Below the pieces are notes generated by a model. That model was not told the DNA's origin. It saw only the letters and a program-made list of their open reading frames with translations, and did no database searches. This document shows positions 54,401 through 61,573 of a stretch of DNA of 64,000 bases, piece by piece. Positions within the stretch are counted from its first letter, which is position 1. The number at the start of each line of letters is the position of its first letter. Both the position numbers and the translations under genes were made by a program. Source of the DNA: Gorsachius magnificus (taxonomy: Eukaryota > Chordata > Aves > Pelecaniformes > Ardeidae); contig CM067084.1 in the NCBI GenBank assembly GCA_034008185.1, positions 73,002,255-73,066,254 of the forward strand, in the 5' to 3' direction.

Positions 54401-56391
54401 AGATTAACAACTTAAGCAATCAGCTACATCATTTCTTTACTCATAATTTCAGATTCTGAGGGTCGTGTCAGCCTGTTGCTAGCAGAAGCAGCTCTACAGA
54501 AGTGAACCCAACACCTTCTTGCTTTGCCAAAACCAAATCATTTCCCTGCTTGGCTTTTATGGGAAGTGAGAGAGCTCACAGGAGAAATAACCCCGGAAAC
54601 ATGCTGTTAGGGATAATGGTTGAACTCTTTCCCTGCTAAGTCTCGAACACTTGATTTTGTGGTTTTGTTGTAGTTACTGGTGACTTCCAGTAAGAGTCCT
54701 AATAGCTTAGCAGACGGTAATCAGGTTCCGAGTTTATTATCTATAGAGTTGCTTGCCTCATTGCAGAAAAGCAGTCAGCCTTTCTGCGGGAAGGGCTGAA
54801 GAGGCTGGGAATGATCTCAGCTCCGAGCTTGTTCTGGTGGCTGGCTGCATTGGCAAACACACCTGTGTTCCAGCTCTGCTCTAATACTCTCTTGTCTTCA
54901 TACGTTACTTTGCTTATCCCCTTTTCCCTGCCGTTTCACCTGAATATGATATATTTCATTTTGAGTCCAGAGCTGCCGTGTGCTGCTTCAGTGCCTGCTG
55001 TGCTCTGCCCAAAGGTGGGTGCCCGGTGGAGAAGGGGGGAGTTGAGCCCTCGGGCGTCCTGAACTGACCGAGCTGCCTGTTGCAAAGCACCTTGAAAAAC
55101 TCGGATGAAGGCAGCTGCTGTTATATTTTACTCTCCTTACTCCCTTGAGGATCTGGTAATTGCATGTTTGTTTTTATTCCCTTTTGATTCATGTTCCCTT
55201 TTGTTGCTGTGTTTCTGACAGATCCTCCTGACTGGGTTCCAGATGAAGTCTGCAGCTACTGCACGGCGTGCAAGGCTCCTTTCACAGTCATTCGCAGGAA
55301 ACACCACTGTCGGAGCTGTGGCAAGGTAATGACTCAGTCAAACGCGTGAGGAACTCTCCGCCAAAGAGAGCAGCAGATTTATGCCTATCACAGAAACTCG
55401 GCTGCACAGCAAAATGCACACGCTTGGCCAGGGTTTTCAAGTCACAAGTGTTTTCTATGCTGTGGCTGTCAACTGCTCAGCTTATGTTTAGAAATTGGGA
55501 GGGGTGGGGGGCGGTTTTGGCTCTTGTAGAGAAATAAGCATTTGTCTTCTAAAAAGCAGGACTCCCTGTTGAGGTCCTGCAACAAACCCCTCGAATCCAG
55601 AGTCACTCTGGACTACTGCTCTCTCCGCTTTACGGGGCCGCAGCAGCCCGCACTGCGAGGGGCGATGCTCAGCTGAGCTGCAGGGATGGTGTGTCCCTTT
55701 GCAGGAGGACTGCGGTGCGTAGGGCTGCTGCTTTGCAACTTTGTGGGGGAGGAAGAGGGAGCGAGGGAGAATAAAGCAGTCACATGCCTCGGGAAGCCAG
55801 GAATCTGCAGTCCCATGTCGCTTGCTGCTGTACGAGTTAAAAAGGAAAAGTGTAGAGAAGCTGGGTTTGTTAACCGTATAGTGGACTGCAAGGAGTAGGA
55901 ACTTTGGAGATATTCACAAATATTCCCTTAGTCTTTCTTTAAAGCCAGTGGAGAGAAGTGCTGTTTTTTGTCTCTGATGGAGCTGCCTTCCCCTGTGACC
56001 GGCAGGGACAGACTGGCCTGCCTTGGCTAATGCCGGTGCTTGGGCACCCGCGTCAGGGAGGCTAAGCACAGTCAGATTTACTGGTCGTTGGGCTATGAAC
56101 TGCCTGCAGAGGGCTTTCCCATGCTGCGCTGAGGGAGGTTGGTGTTGCCGATTCACAAAAGTCCAGTGCGTACCGTCTTCTCTCCCCTCTCTTGAAATCA
56201 GTTTTGTGCCATCCAGTTCTTCAAAGGAATTAAAGTGAAATCTCCCTCTTGTTTTTCAGATCTTCTGTTCCCGCTGTTCCTCCCACTCTGCTCCATTACC
56301 TCGTTATGGCCAGATGAAGCCCGTCCGTGTTTGCACTCACTGTTACATGTTCCATGTCACGCCTTTCTATAGTGACAAAGCTGGTATCTGA
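253..56391 (+). CDS. ZFYVE28: ZFYVE28 (LST2) gene, 3' portion: 11 joined exons ending at TGA
   Basis: Joining the 11 exons listed separately gives one uninterrupted frame of 2565 nt (854 codons plus TGA at 56389-56391), with splice phases that agree at every junction. The order of blocks is a conserved helical N-terminal part, a long acidic Ser-rich centre, a second conserved helical block, and a C-terminal FYVE finger. This is the architecture of LST2/ZFYVE28, and I recognise the N-terminal and FYVE text from the family. From the literature, LST2 is an endosomal PI3P-binding protein that promotes EGFR degradation, and monoubiquitination of a lysine near residue 87 removes it from endosomes. 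That lysine lies upstream of this window. The predicted whole protein (about 960 residues) would be somewhat longer than human (about 890). The difference probably lies in the central exon. Confidence 0.95.
456..2184 (+). other. ZFYVE28: Intron 1 (phase 2, GT-AG)
   Basis: GTAAAAG donor and TTTGTAG acceptor. Unremarkable AT-rich sequence. The 93-codon minus-strand open frame at 497-778 has no recognisable content. I see no repeat or RNA gene. Confidence 0.85.
2185..2274 (+). CDS. ZFYVE28: ZFYVE28 window exon 2
   Basis: A 90-nt symmetric (2-2) exon encoding, after the split Ser, [20 protein letters not shown] and IVLFCETVE, then the first two bases of an Arg codon. The text matches the LST2 family closely and follows on from exon 1. 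It is too short to show up as a long open frame and was found from the splice sites (AG at 2183-2184, GTAAGC at 2275) and family recognition. Because its length is a multiple of three, skipping it would keep the frame. Confidence 0.95.
2275..4203 (+). other. ZFYVE28: Intron 2 (phase 2, GT-AG)
   Basis: GTAAGC donor and TCTGCTTAG acceptor. It contains the old CR1-type relic described at 2950-3690. The remainder is AT-rich and without features I can name. Confidence 0.85.
2950..3690 (+). mobile_element. Ancient CR1/L3-type LINE relic, sense strand
   Basis: Several separated anchors run in the order of a CR1 ORF2 and 3' region on the + strand. A decayed GPxLFxxFIxD-like stretch lies at about 3051-3090. 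A V-D-D-T-K remnant of the reverse transcriptase FADD motif lies at 3118-3132. A CAGTTTTG-containing segment like the QFW part of the ORF lies at about 3470-3500, and a GGGTTTAGTCT segment like the LFSLxKRR part lies at about 3630-3660. No frame is open, so the copy is long dead. Identification is by remembered family pattern, not alignment, and the boundaries are approximate. Confidence 0.55.
4204..4293 (+). CDS. ZFYVE28: ZFYVE28 window exon 3
   Basis: A 90-nt symmetric exon. The split Arg codon completes with A at 4204, followed by [20 protein letters not shown] and FTIPRLAIV, and it ends with TG of a split Cys codon. The human counterpart reads almost identically from memory ([20 protein letters not shown]). 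The acceptor is TGCTTAG at 4203 and the donor is GTAAGAA at 4294. Reading into the intron gives TGG TAA at once. Confidence 0.95.
4294..7571 (+). other. ZFYVE28: Intron 3 (phase 2, GT-AG)
   Basis: GTAAGAA donor and AACTACAG acceptor. A CT-rich simple stretch lies around 6176-6200. Short open frames at 5470-5712 (+) and 6109-6560 (-) have no recognisable content or splice context. Otherwise I see nothing in it. Confidence 0.85.
7572..7673 (+). CDS. ZFYVE28: ZFYVE28 window exon 4, ends at a GC donor
   Basis: A 102-nt symmetric exon. T completes the split Cys codon, then [20 protein letters not shown] and [13 protein letters not shown], ending with AG of a split Arg codon. The next exon supplies G and then [11 protein letters not shown], which matches the family join [10 protein letters not shown]. 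The only join that keeps this frame uses the dinucleotide GC at 7674-7675 in the context AG|GCAAGT, the classical strong GC-AG donor. A GT at 7678 would add 4 nt and break the frame. Confidence 0.94.
7674..14981 (+). other. ZFYVE28: Intron 4 (phase 2, GC-AG type)
   Basis: The donor is GCAAGTA at 7674 and the acceptor is TTCATTTTCAG ending at 14981. It is the only one of the ten introns in the window with a non-GT donor. If retained, the frame stays open for about 23 codons to TAA near 7744, unlike its neighbours. Contents: a perfect 20-bp palindrome at 11294-11313, a short (ATT)-rich patch near 13917-13975, and otherwise AT-rich DNA without a gene that I can support. Confidence 0.85.
11294..11313. 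repeat. Perfect 20-bp palindrome
   Basis: The sequence CCAGTGGCTATAGCCACTGG equals its own reverse complement over all 20 bases. Flanking bases do not extend the symmetry. No function can be assigned from sequence. Confidence 0.9.
14982..16343 (+). CDS. ZFYVE28: ZFYVE28 window exon 5, long acidic central region
   Basis: A 1362-nt symmetric exon (454 codons). G at 14982 completes the split Arg codon and the frame runs [20 protein letters not shown] through to VKSRSSS, with AG of the next Ser codon at the GTAAGAG donor. The first ~100 residues hold conserved text such as [20 protein letters not shown] and [10 protein letters not shown]. Later come [10 protein letters not shown], the family segment [20 protein letters not shown], and a cysteine knot CVCCGSC (15910-15930) followed by EDSRED. 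There are about six Ser/Thr-Pro sites (for example in [21 protein letters not shown] and VTTPEA), possible proline-directed phosphosites. The remainder is Ser/Glu/Asp/Asn-rich, low in hydrophobics and probably disordered. The ATG at 14824 lies in the intron and is not needed. Confidence 0.95.
16344..25947 (+). other. ZFYVE28: Intron 5 (phase 2, GT-AG)
   Basis: GTAAGAG donor, whose TAA is in frame with exon 5, and TTTTTTCAG acceptor at 25947. It contains the old minus-strand LINE relic at 18040-19080 and an A-rich patch of mixed AAC/AAAC units at about 21408-21450. A 119-codon frame at 22277-22636 has no recognisable content. The rest holds nothing I can name. Confidence 0.85.
18040..19080 (-). 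mobile_element. Ancient CR1/L3-type LINE relic, antisense to the gene
   Basis: Read on the minus strand, this region follows a CR1-clade ORF2 in order. Near 19038-19066 lies a stretch like the HPRVLKEL part. Near 18722-18738 is LDFQ, a remnant of RT motif A (LDFxKAFD), with [10 protein letters not shown] matching the expected LLRKLRS-like stretch. Near 18478-18515 is the decayed complement of the FADDTKLL region. At 18099-18330 come stretches corresponding to the C-terminal ORF and 3' region, including the complement of the conserved YCxQFW-like segment near 18163-18180. Every frame is broken and divergence is high, so this is much older than the copy at 30.2-31.3 kb. Boundaries are approximate, and the call rests on remembered family consensus. 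Confidence 0.7.
25948..26052 (+). CDS. ZFYVE28: ZFYVE28 window exon 6, Ser-rich
   Basis: A 105-nt symmetric exon. T completes AGT (Ser), then [20 protein letters not shown] and [14 protein letters not shown], ending with AG of a split Ser codon at GTAATAA. It extends the disordered Ser-rich linker after exon 5 and carries one Ser-Pro site. The acceptor is a good polypyrimidine tract ending TTTTTTCAG. A second AG, 7 nt downstream (CTCAG|GAT), would shift the frame. Retention gives AGG TAA immediately. Confidence 0.92.
26908..26919 (+). repeat. Run of 12 G
   Basis: A homopolymer of twelve G in intron 6. Length is likely variable and prone to sequencing error. Confidence 0.9.
28512..28660. repeat. 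Possible ancient TTAGG-rich palindromic (MITE-like) element
   Basis: CCTAATTTTAGGC and CCTAAATTAGG motifs are followed by GTCAATGGAGAAA and then GGGCCAAAGATTTTCA. This combination resembles old reptile and bird non-autonomous DNA elements that carry TTAGG-type inverted motifs around a central CAATGG. The resemblance is from memory and is weak. Ends and orientation are uncertain. Confidence 0.3.
30242..31265 (-). mobile_element. CR1 LINE, 5'-truncated, with reverse transcriptase fragment
   Basis: The + strand begins with tandem copies of the complement of the CR1 3' repeat (TCATAGAAT at about 30248) followed by CCAGGTTGGAAGGGAT. This is the hallmark 3' end of an avian CR1 on the minus strand. 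The ORF2 fragment reads on the minus strand from 31223 to 30639 without a stop (about 194 codons). It includes [10 protein letters not shown], the catalytic FADDTKL (FADD complement at 31080-31091), and [19 protein letters not shown]. Beyond 30639 the reading continues in another frame ([20 protein letters not shown], 30424-30642), so there is at least one frameshift. The copy lacks the endonuclease and the 5' RT part. It is dead but much younger than the relics at 3 kb and 18 kb. Confidence 0.95.
31080..31091 (-). other. CR1 reverse transcriptase FADD active-site codons
   Basis: On the minus strand these 12 bases encode F-A-D-D, the metal-binding motif of the reverse transcriptase palm (motif C), followed by TKLGG. 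It is intact here despite the truncation of the element. Confidence 0.9.
31759..31780 (+). repeat. C12-T10 polypyrimidine tract
   Basis: Twelve C are followed directly by ten T in intron 6. It is a pure polypyrimidine block with a purine complement. A similar but shorter T-then-C block occurs at about 34958-34976. Confidence 0.9.
39288..39358 (-). mobile_element. CR1 3'-end fragment
   Basis: Starts with two copies of the complement of the ATTCTRTG repeat (AGAATCATAGAATCATAG), then CTCGGTTGGAAAAGACCTTT and AAGATCATTGAGTCCAACCG. This is the extreme 3' tail of a minus-strand CR1, truncated after about 70 bp. Confidence 0.9.
41473..41627 (+). CDS. ZFYVE28: ZFYVE28 window exon 7, with tandem CAGCAG acceptor
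   Basis: Encodes (S)[18 protein letters not shown], then [20 protein letters not shown] and [13 protein letters not shown], then G of a split Gly codon. The [20 protein letters not shown] text is conserved in LST2. The acceptor CAGCAG at 41470-41475 allows the exon to start at 41473 (AGC AGT, Ser-Ser) or 41476 (AGT, one Ser); both keep the frame. This exon changes phase from 2 to 1, so unlike exons 2-6 it cannot be skipped alone without a frameshift. The donor is GTATGAG. Confidence 0.94.
41628..42212 (+). other. ZFYVE28: Intron 7 (phase 1, GT-AG)
   Basis: Short intron with GTATGAG donor and AACTCCCAG acceptor. It contains a run of 22 T (41673-41694). No gene or other repeat is seen. Confidence 0.85.
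42213..42329 (+). CDS. ZFYVE28: ZFYVE28 window exon 8
   Basis: GT completes the split Gly codon, then [20 protein letters not shown] and [18 protein letters not shown], and G of a split Val codon before GTACAGA. It is a strongly conserved LST2 segment, probably alpha-helical, ending in a charged Lys/Glu stretch. At 117 nt it is symmetric (1-1), so it could be skipped in frame together with or apart from exon 9. It was not visible as a long open frame and was placed by splice sites and family text. Confidence 0.95.
42330..43894 (+). other. ZFYVE28: Intron 8 (phase 1, GT-AG)
   Basis: GTACAGA donor and TGTTTTACAG acceptor. AT-rich, with no repeat or gene recognised. Confidence 0.85.
43895..43999 (+). 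CDS. ZFYVE28: ZFYVE28 window exon 9
   Basis: TT completes Val, then [20 protein letters not shown] and [14 protein letters not shown], then G of a split Asp codon at the GTACTTT donor. [14 protein letters not shown] is a conserved LST2 segment just before the FYVE domain. Its CALC pair is not one of the eight FYVE zinc ligands. The exon is 105 nt and symmetric (1-1). Confidence 0.95.
48265..48284 (+). repeat. Run of 20 A
   Basis: A homopolymer within an AT-rich part of intron 9. There is no recognisable retroposon body upstream, so I do not call it a poly(A) tail. Confidence 0.85.
52330..52580. promoter_or_regulatory. Intronic CpG-rich island, candidate internal promoter or enhancer
   Basis: I count by eye about 28 CpG dinucleotides in roughly 235 bp, in contrast to the AT-rich surroundings. 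It holds three GGGCGGG-type GC boxes (near 52374, 52395 and 52415) and a PAR-bZIP D-box. No TATA box is seen. It lies upstream of exons 10-11, which alone encode the whole FYVE domain. Whether it starts a transcript, in either direction, cannot be read from sequence. Confidence 0.5.
52340..52349. promoter_or_regulatory. PAR-bZIP D-box motif (GTTACATAAC)
   Basis: The reverse complement GTTATGTAAC matches the DBP/HLF/TEF consensus RTTAYGTAAY at all ten positions. It sits at the edge of the CpG island. A 10-mer can arise by chance, and binding is inference. Confidence 0.4.
55222..55325 (+). CDS. ZFYVE28: ZFYVE28 window exon 10, first half of FYVE domain
   Basis: AT completes the split Asp codon, then [20 protein letters not shown] and [14 protein letters not shown]. 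The exon holds the WxxD motif (WVPD, 55233-55244) and the basic R-R-K-H-H-C-R motif (55293-55313), the two signature PI3P-binding elements of FYVE fingers. The first four zinc-ligand cysteines are the CxxC pair in CTAC, then HHC and RSC. The preceding CSYC adds an extra cysteine. The exon ends in phase 0 at GTAATGA. Confidence 0.97.
55326..56259 (+). other. ZFYVE28: Intron 10 (phase 0, GT-AG)
   Basis: GTAATGA donor, with an AP-1-like TGACTCA right behind it (about 55330-55336), and TTGTTTTTCAG acceptor. The sequence is moderately GC-rich, with no repeat or gene seen. Confidence 0.85.
56260..56391 (+). CDS. ZFYVE28: ZFYVE28 terminal coding exon 11, second half of FYVE domain and stop
   Basis: Encodes [20 protein letters not shown] and [20 protein letters not shown], then AGI and TGA. 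The remaining four zinc ligands are in FCSRC and in the RVCTHC motif, so all eight FYVE cysteines are present across exons 10-11 and the finger should fold and bind PI3P. The FYVE domain lies at the extreme C-terminus, as expected for LST2. This exon was placed from the acceptor at 56258-56259 and the frame. Confidence 0.97.
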   Translation: MFCSRCSSHSAPLPRYGQMKPVRVCTHCYMFHVTPFYSDKAGI

Positions 56392-57116
56392 CATATTAAA
56401 CTACTGGTGTGTGTCTTCTGGAGTCTTACACGGACTGATATATTTGACCTAAGCCAAGAATTAACTTGAAAGAGGGACCCCGTGAGGGCATGTAGGCTTT
56501 GACATCCATTATTATAAATTTTGTACAGACAGTTTTTATTGCATTTTACTAAGCTGCTAAAGGGAAGTATGAAGTGTCTGTAGCTCTAAGGCTGCAGTAC
56601 AGTCTTCCATAAATGTATAACATTAATGTTACGATGCCATATGCAAAACAAATGCACTGTGTGGAAGGAAATAAGGCTCAGAGAATTGAACAAGCACTGC
56701 TGCTTATCGTACATGCTAGGAACAGAGTAGCCAGTTCACTAGTCCATCCCAGCAAATCAGTCCCGAAGCTCGGACACTTCTGTGCTCACTAAGATACCAG
56801 CATGGCTGTGGATGTCAGCGCTCTCCCTCCTGCTGCGGTTTAACTTTCCCATGACTAGATTTTTGCTACCTATGCTAGGATTAATTAAAGCAAAACTATT
56901 TCAAATCCATATTCAATATTTACAAAGGCACAATTTTCTGTCAATCACATAGGAAGCACTGAGGGTCCCAAAGCAGTATGTTTCTGTTGCCTTTCATTTA
57001 CCGAGCAGAGCAATAACTCCAAGCTGTCTTCTAAAAATTAAGTTTTACAACTTCCAGTTCCATATTTGGAGTTTTGGAAGTGTTTATAATCTGCATCACT
57101 TATGCTAAATCCTGTT

Positions 57117-57122
57117 AATAAA
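57117..57122 (+). terminator. ZFYVE28: Candidate proximal poly(A) signal AATAAA
   Basis: A canonical hexamer 726 bases past the stop codon. It could produce a short 3' UTR isoform. Confidence 0.4.
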
Positions 57123-58256
57123 ATTATAACACAGAGCTTTGGTTTCTATATCAGCGTTTAAAACTTAACAAACTTCAGAGGAAATGGTTACCAAATGAAT
57201 GAATTAATACTAAAATACGTATTTTTGAAAGAGTTTAGCAGCAAAATTCAGTAGATGTGACAAATTTTCCCCTGTACTGAGTTTTTTTAAATGATTATTA
57301 AAAGGCAGAATGATAGATTCAAAAGGTCCTATGGAATGAACAACCAGAGAAGGGTACTTGTTGTCCACATTTGGCAGAGTAACTGTGTAAAATATTGCTA
57401 ACTCATGCTAACAACTCCGAAGACATTTGTATTTATTTGAAACACCAGGGATTAATTTGTATCTCCACTTGGAGAGGAAAGAAGTAAGACTCACATGGAT
57501 TCATGCTATGATCTTGCACAAACTATTTGCAGTAAGAGCTTGCCGAGCACTGAGGTTTCAAAGGCGTTTGGACATGCTTTGAGTTAGCCACATGAAAAGC
57601 AAGACAGCGTGTGCTGTGGTTACGGAGGAAACGAGATCAAGAGCTCTTTGCTGTATCCCCTTCCCTGACTCGCAGTGTCACGCGCTGTTTCAAAGTGGTA
57701 AATACAAAAAAGGATGAGGAAGTTGTTTGCGGTATCATGCTCAAATAAGGTCATCATTCAAATCGATAAAGAAAAACTGGTCAGTGTTGATTCATTCTTT
57801 TTCTGTCATTTATTTTTTGGGGGACATTCCTCTTGTTAAGTGGTTTAGTATTCAGTGTTAATGAGCCATATAAGGGTACAGCAGTTTGGCACTAGTGTCG
57901 TTTCGAATCCGATGAAACAGCTTCACTTAGTTTATGTGTAATGCACAAGCCTTATGATGCTGTTTGCAGACAATGTCCGCTATGATATGTTTTCCTCACC
58001 TTATTTATATTTTTTTAATATTATTATTTCCCTGAAATCCTTCCCATGACATCTGGAGTTCACCAGAGTTTGGAAAGGCATATGGGCTTGGGCGGCTGGG
58101 AGGTGGGTAATGCGGTGCAAGCAATGATACCTATTCAGGCTTAAATCTCAGGCTTCACATTGCAATGATTATTGCAGTTTTATTTTTAGAAAAAAAAAAA
58201 AACAAATTTAATGCTTCTTTTATAGGATAAAAAAATACAACAAACTTCAATTGTGA

Positions 58257-58262
58257 AATAAA
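58257..58262 (+). terminator. ZFYVE28: Candidate distal poly(A) signal AATAAA
   Basis: A canonical hexamer followed within 25-50 bases by A-rich and then T/G-rich sequence. With the ATTAAA at 58533-58538 it brackets the likely end of the transcript. Confidence 0.5.
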
Positions 58263-59311
58263 TATGCACAAAAAGTTGCTTCTGTGAAAAAAAAAAGGAA
58301 AAAAAAAGGAATCTTATTTAATGGACTGAATATTTATTCAAGCTTGTTTTTATTTTGTAAATGCTGTAATTCAGAATCATTTCCATAAATATGATATTTA
58401 AAGATCTCAGACACTATAGTTTCTTATGTAAATACAGACTCCTATTTCTCTTACTGAAAAGCACAATGACTATATCAATACTAATATACATTTGCCTCAA
58501 GGAAGACTTTCATCTTGTAATCTCTTCAGATAATTAAAGTGTCAGGACTTTCTACTTCCATGTGCTGGATTGCTCTTTCATTTCGGGGTCTGTCTACGCG
58601 GAGTGACAGCTGACATCCTGTCAAAAAACTGGCCTTAAGTCTTTCTCACTTTTGCAAATAACGTGAAAGAAAGGAGTTTAAATTTGAAAATGGAAGTCGC
58701 CCCTACAGAGAAGGGGTGGTAAATCAAAGCTGGAGTACTAGACTGTCACTTACCATTGCCTTGTGCTGTCCCTTGCCACCAGCTGAAAATCTCCCTTCCT
58801 GTAATATCCTATGTCAGTGCCCGCTTCCCACATTGGGCATATTTGATCTGCCTGTGTCACATCTGAATAATATTTTCTGGGGGGGATACAAATCTGCGGT
58901 GCAAATAGCGCTCCTCGGATCTACCTGCACTGTTATTCCTATGAAGCACAAATGCCCAGTGCTGATTTGTGCTGCTCCCTGTATGAGATACAACTGTTGC
59001 AGGCATTATGAGAATTAATTTTATTTTCCAGAGGACTTAATGCATGACTTTGGGATGCCATTTCACTGAAGAAAAATGGTGTTGCAGCTCTCTGACATTA
59101 GGGCCTCAGCTTCAGAGGTACAACAACAGGAAAAATTATGGAAAGTCTGCGCAGGAGCTTAAGATTGCATTTGATTTAACATACTAATACTTATGGGCAA
59201 ATAATGCTGCCTTAAGGTGTGTATAAATAAATGAGCAGTAGAAATTTATCCTAAAGGGACTTTTAAAATGAAGTTTACATTGCTTCAGGGTTTTGAGGGG
59301 AAAAAGGGGAT

Positions 59312-59314
<3 letters not shown>

Positions 59315-59355
<41 letters not shown>
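59315..59355 (+). repeat. 41-bp T homopolymer
   Basis: Forty-one consecutive T, then CCCC and a short CT repeat. It is by far the longest homopolymer in the window. It may be a degenerate poly(A) tail in reverse orientation, but no retroposon body is recognisable beside it. Confidence 0.9.
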
Positions 59356-60043
59356 CCCCTCTCTCTCCACAATGTGTTCCACCATTTTCCTGTTGGGGAT
59401 ACTGCAACAGGAGCAATACAGGATAATAAGGAAAGTGCAAGATTATCAAAGGTGGCCGTAATTCACCCTGGTGTTGGGCTCTCCTGTATGACAGGTTCCC
59501 TCTGAATCAGGGCTATTTTCAGGGAAAAAAAAAGAATTAGAGTACACTCTGAAGTGATCCTTTCTAGGTCTGTACAAATCATACAGTGCTTCCTGCTCTC
59601 TTCAGGTTTGTAAAGGGAGGTGGGGTATCAGGGCTCCCTCTACAACGAAAGGAACTTCAATAAAAAAACCCAAACACCTCTGCTTCCAAAGAATACCCTT
59701 GTCCAGAAAGCTCAAAAATATTAAAAGCTGTTAGGTGGCAGCTCAGTGAGGAGGAAGCTGGATGGAAGCGGTGGGCGAGGAAAATGGCCTTTGTGTATCC
59801 TGTCTAACCTGGGAGGGAGGAGGAGGGAAATGAGGGCTGTGCCTGTACCCAGTGGGGGGACACGAAGGGTGGGCTGTGGGAGTGGTGGGTGCAGGGGACT
59901 TGACTGTAGGAGAGCTTCAAACACAGCCCCATCGCAGTCCTGCCTGGGAGCGGGAGGAAACCACCGGCATTCTCAGCGTCTCGTCCCCAGCTGAACTCGC
60001 TGTCAGTTTATGCAAAGTCAAAGCTGCTGGGTCTGCATCCTCC

Positions 60044-60059
60044 GGTTTCCGTGGCAACC
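60044..60059. promoter_or_regulatory. X-box (RFX-type) motif
   Basis: GGTTTCCGTGGCAACC is a near-palindrome. Its complement GTTGCCACGGAAAC differs at one base from the strong RFX site GTTGCCATGGAAAC. It lies in a GC-richer part of the 3' flank, without a gene start that I can identify. Confidence 0.45.
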
Positions 60060-61252
60060 CCCGATGGCATCTCTCCAGCGAGTGCCAAGGCTGCAGCACT
60101 CTGTTCCCGCACAGGCGGGCACGGAGGCCTCTGCTTTCTGCTTCGTCAGAGGGATTGGGATTGCTCAAACATCTTCATTTGTAATGAAGATTTATGCTGC
60201 AGAGTCAGACGCTTACTGTGAACGCTTATTTTCTGATTATAACATTTTATTGAATTATGCTTTATTTATGTTGCTTGTCTGGAAGGAATCTCCTCTGTGG
60301 GCATTCTTTTGACTACTTTTGTGGGTTCTTTAGCTATTTTCTCTCACCCTCTTTCACCTTTTTCCCCACCCCATCACCCAGCTTTCAGTTTCTGCTGTGT
60401 ATAAAGTAGATGCCTTATGTAGCCTCCTTGGGTATCTTCCAGACAGTGGAGTAGTAGAGGCAATATTGGACAATTCAAAGAGGTTTCATCCCTGAAAGCT
60501 TCCTGATCTTGCCCTTCGAGTTCCCAGGCACAGGCTCATTTCAAAACCTCATTTGGTGTCCTGGTACCTGCCGGAGGGTCCTGCCACACGGGGCCTCCTG
60601 GCTGCCTGAGCTGCCGTGGGTTTTGCTGCAAGTCCTGCAGTATTCCTTTATGTTGTGGAGGAGAAAGGATGGACCCTAAATCCCAGGTTTTAATAGCTGT
60701 TAGTAAATTACAGATATTGCAAAGAGACTGATTTTTTTTTTTCATTGGCTCTCTTTGGTCTTAAACTAAAAAATGGCAAAATATTAGGCTAGAAGATGAT
60801 GAAGAGATGGCTCGTTATAGCAAATCTGGAAGTGTGAAGATGATGTTTTAATTAAATAATTGGTCTCTTTGAAAACAAGCTGTAGCTGCATGTGCTAGGA
60901 ATGCTGGGGCTCACGTACAAAACAAACCAGGCGATTATAGTCTTCCATGAACTCATTTCTTGTTTTCACTAAACATGAAGGCTCTGGAATGTAAAGCATG
61001 ATTTTTCCCTCATGTTTGACTCCAAGGTATGAAGTTGATTTGTCTTCTGTTCGGTTTTTCTCTGCAAAGATCCACCAGTCTGTTAGGGCTCTGACCGAAC
61101 TTCTCTGCAAAAGAGAAAATTCTCTGTCCAAAGCGGTGCAGCCACAGCCGGGCTTCCAGGCCCCCTGCCTGCTGCTTGGGATGCTCCTGAGCAGTGGCGG
61201 TGGGTGCCTGTGTGCACCCAGGGGCACGAGGCAACTGTAAGGGGGCTGTTGC

Positions 61253-61312
61253 TCATAGAATCATAGAATCCCAGGTTGGAAGGGACCTCAAGGATCATCT
61301 GGCCCAACTCGG
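61253..61312 (-). mobile_element. Older CR1, 3' part of a host copy split by an insertion
   Basis: Begins TCATAGAATCATAGAATCCC, then AGGTTGGAAGGGACCTCAAG and GATCATCTGGCCCAAC, a minus-strand CR1 3' tail. The sequence is then interrupted by a plus-strand CR1 and appears to resume at about 61574. Confidence 0.85.
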
Positions 61313-61573
61313 TTGTGACAAGGGGCAATGGACGCAAACTGAAACACAAAAGGTTTCAGTAGAACGTGAAGAACAACTTCTTTACTTTGAGGGTGACGGA
61401 GCACTGGAACAGGCTGTCCAGGGGGGCTGTGGAGTCTCCTCTGGAGATATTCAAACCCTGCCTGGCTGATGTCCTGTGCACCCTGCTCTGGGTGACCCTG
61501 CTTTAGCAGGGGGGGTGGACTAGATGGTCTCCAGAGGTCCCTTCCAATCCTTGACATTCTGTGATTCTGTGAA
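61313..61573 (+). mobile_element. Younger CR1, 3' part, inserted in opposite orientation
   Basis: Runs from GTGACAAGGGGCAATGGACG through GAGCACTGGAACAGGCTGTC and GGTGGACTAGATGGTCTCCA to the diagnostic end ATTCTGTGATTCTGTG. This is a plus-strand, 5'-truncated CR1 of about 260 bp with a complete 3' end. Confidence 0.92.

Larger units (their letters stand above)
44000..55221 (+). other. ZFYVE28: Intron 9 (phase 1, GT-AG)
   Basis: GTACTTT donor and TTTCTGACAG acceptor. Contents: A-rich runs at about 47341-47355 and 48265-48284 (20 A), a moderately GC-rich stretch from about 51640, and the CpG-rich island at 52330-52580. I find no other protein-coding exon that I can support. Confidence 0.85.
56392..58560 (+). 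other. ZFYVE28: ZFYVE28 3' UTR (end approximate)
   Basis: AT-rich non-coding sequence directly after TGA. Possible poly(A) signals are ATTAAA at 56395, AATAAA at 57117, AATAAA at 58257 and ATTAAA at 58533. The last two are the best candidates for the main end, because the sequence keeps 3'-UTR character (ATTTA motifs, a Pumilio-type TGTAAATA at 58427-58434) until about 58.5 kb. The true cleavage site cannot be read from sequence. Confidence 0.65.
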
